DNA from: Comamonadaceae bacterium
Lineage (GTDB): Bacteria; Pseudomonadota; Gammaproteobacteria; Burkholderiales; Burkholderiaceae_C
Direction: 5' to 3'
Length of the DNA stretch: 7,576 nt
NCBI GenBank assembly: GCA_947457975.1
Contig: CANGYC010000111.1
Location: 1-7,576, forward strand
In this document: positions 6,498-7,576 of the stretch, piece by piece
Layout: each line of letters opens with the position of its first letter
Position numbering within the stretch: position 1 is the stretch's first letter
Made by a program: the position numbers and the translations under genes
Notes under the pieces: model-generated
Database searches by the model: none
Told to the model about the DNA's origin: nothing
Seen by the model: only the letters and a program-made list of their open reading frames with translations

Positions 6498-7576
6498 GTG
6501 AATCCATTCTTTTTCAAGCGGCTGGTCTTGTTCTGCGCAGCAGGCCTGCTGGCGCTGTCGGCGCACGCCATCCCGGCCATCGAGCACTGGCAGCATGCCA
6601 GCGGCGCCCAGGTGTTTCTGGTGCGCAGCCCGTCCATCCCCATGCTGGACGTGCAGATCGACTTCGATGCCGGCAGCCGGCGCGTGCCGGCCGAGCAGGC
6701 CGGGCTGATCGGTGGATTGACCTGGATGCTCTCCAAGGGCGTGCTGGCCCGCGAAGGCGCACCGGCCCTCGATGAAAACGCCATTGGCCAGGCCTGGGCC
6801 GACCTGGGCGCGCGCTTTGGCGCCAGCGCGTCGGCCGACCGAATGAGCTTGTCCCTGCGCACCCTGACCGAGCCCGAGCTGCTGCGCCAGGCGGTGGCCC
6901 TGGCGGCGCGCCAGATGGGCGAGCCGGCCTTTCCTGCGGCCGTGTGGGAGCGCGAGCGCCAGAGCCTGGTGGCCAACCTGCGCGAGTCCTACACCCGGCC
7001 GGCCAGCGTGGCCAGCCGCGCCTTTGCCAAAGCGGTCTATGGCGGCCACCCCTATGGCCATGAGCTCACCGAGGACAGCCTGGCCCGTGTGGGTGTGGAG
7101 GACATGCGGCGCTTTCATGCGGCTTACCTCAACGCCTGCCGCGCCCGCGTGAGCCTTGTGGGCGCAGTCGACCGCCCGCAGGCCGATGCCCTGGTGCGCG
7201 AGCTGCTGGCCCGCTTGCCCGCAGTGCCCTGCAGCCGCCTCATTCCCCTGACGGCCATCCCGGAGGTGCTGCCCCTGGCGCAGGCCAGCGAGCAGCGCAT
7301 CCCCTTTCGCGCCACCCAGGCGCATGTGCTGATCGGCCAGCCGGGCATCAAGCGTGCCGACCCGGACTTTTTCGCACTCACGGTGGGCAACTACATCCTG
7401 GGCGGGGGCGGCTTTGTCTCGCGCCTGACCACCGAGGTGCGTGAAAAGCGCGGCCTCACCTATGGGGTGTCCAGTTATTTTTCCCCCGGCCTGCATGCCG
7501 GCGCCTTCACCGTGGGCCTGCAGACCCGGGCCGACCAGGTGGACCAAGCCCTGGGGGTGGTGCGCCAGGTGCTGCG
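6498..7576 (+). CDS. M16-family peptidase homologue, non-zinc partner subunit, 3' end outside window
   Basis: The reading frame stays open from GTG 6498 to the window end (359 complete codons), so the C-terminus is missing. Residues 1-24 form a signal peptide: FFFKRLVLFCAAGLLALSAHA with probable cleavage after AHA. The fold is M16: the first-lobe segment VQIDFDAGSRR, the VYGGHPYG motif (180-187), and the second-lobe segments GNYILGGGGFVSRL and TEVREKRGLTYGV (311-324). Where the partner has HxxEH, this protein reads GLIGGLTWMLSKG (69-81), so all zinc ligands of that motif are absent and it cannot be an independent peptidase. It does keep the Arg315/Tyr322 pair of the substrate-binding motif, which its partner lacks. 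Four bases separate the two genes, consistent with co-translation and a heterodimer in the periplasm. It is a pseudo-enzyme subunit rather than a decayed gene, because the frame is intact and the second-lobe motif is preserved. Confidence 0.92.
   Translation, partial: MNPFFFKRLVLFCAAGLLALSAHAIPAIEHWQHASGAQVFLVRSPSIPMLDVQIDFDAGSRRVPAEQAGLIGGLTWMLSKGVLAREGAPALDENAIGQAWADLGARFGASASADRMSLSLRTLTEPELLRQAVALAARQMGEPAFPAAVWERERQSLVANLRESYTRPASVASRAFAKAVYGGHPYGHELTEDSLARVGVEDMRRFHAAYLNACRARVSLVGAVDRPQADALVRELLARLPAVPCSRLIPLTAIPEVLPLAQASEQRIPFRATQAHVLIGQPGIKRADPDFFALTVGNYILGGGGFVSRLTTEVREKRGLTYGVSSYFSPGLHAGAFTVGLQTRADQVDQALGVVRQVL

Noticed and set aside
5390..6976. Long open frame of 528 codons on the minus strand, with His/Gly-rich translation
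   Set aside because: It is antisense to the M16 genes, which have clear family motifs and signal peptides. Its composition is what high-G+C antisense frames produce, and it shows no recognisable domain.
6351..7547. 398-codon minus-strand open frame
   Set aside because: It is antisense to the second M16 gene, whose + frame carries REKRGLTY and a good ribosome binding site. The minus frame is a shadow.

Overview
The window looks like chromosomal DNA of a betaproteobacterium, most likely order Burkholderiales, family Comamonadaceae (Acidovorax-like). Four things point there: very high G+C with strong third-position G/C bias, a stand-alone Bug/TctC-type binding protein, an RpoH of beta/gamma type preceded by a CIRCE operator, and an ftsY gene divergent from a tandem pair of M16 peptidase genes. 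The genus is inferred from general resemblance; no database was consulted.

Left part (1-1200): the 3' end of a cytochrome c oxidase biogenesis operon on the + strand. It holds the C-terminal half of heme O synthase (ctaB/cyoE), joined by an ATGA stop/start overlap to an SCO1/SenC copper-chaperone lipoprotein. A 25-bp tandem repeat containing a small hairpin separates this operon from the convergent gene to its right.

Middle part (1196-4971), all on the - strand: in transcription order (right to left) these are ftsY, a small uncharacterised membrane-protein gene, a strong terminator, the rpoH control region, rpoH (heat-shock sigma-32), a strong rpoH terminator, and an orphan periplasmic binding protein of the Bug/TctC family. 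The rpoH control region holds a perfect consensus CIRCE operator (HrcA-binding site) that overlaps the best sigma-70 promoter. A possible sigma-E-type promoter lies further upstream. This suggests that the heat-shock sigma factor gene is itself under HrcA repression.

Right part (4972-7576): 28 bp from the ftsY start, and divergent from it, two M16-family genes run rightward. The first keeps the HxxEH zinc site but lacks the C-terminal Arg/Tyr motif. The second, cut by the window end and starting at GTG, has lost HxxEH but keeps the Arg/Tyr motif. Together they look like the two halves of one obligate heterodimeric periplasmic zinc peptidase.

Most of the window is ordinary core-genome content. 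The observations most worth a second look are the CIRCE-rpoH arrangement, the complementary M16 pair, the small ftsY-linked membrane protein and the tandem repeat at 1153-1200. I did not find an undescribed defence, mobile or RNA-guided system.
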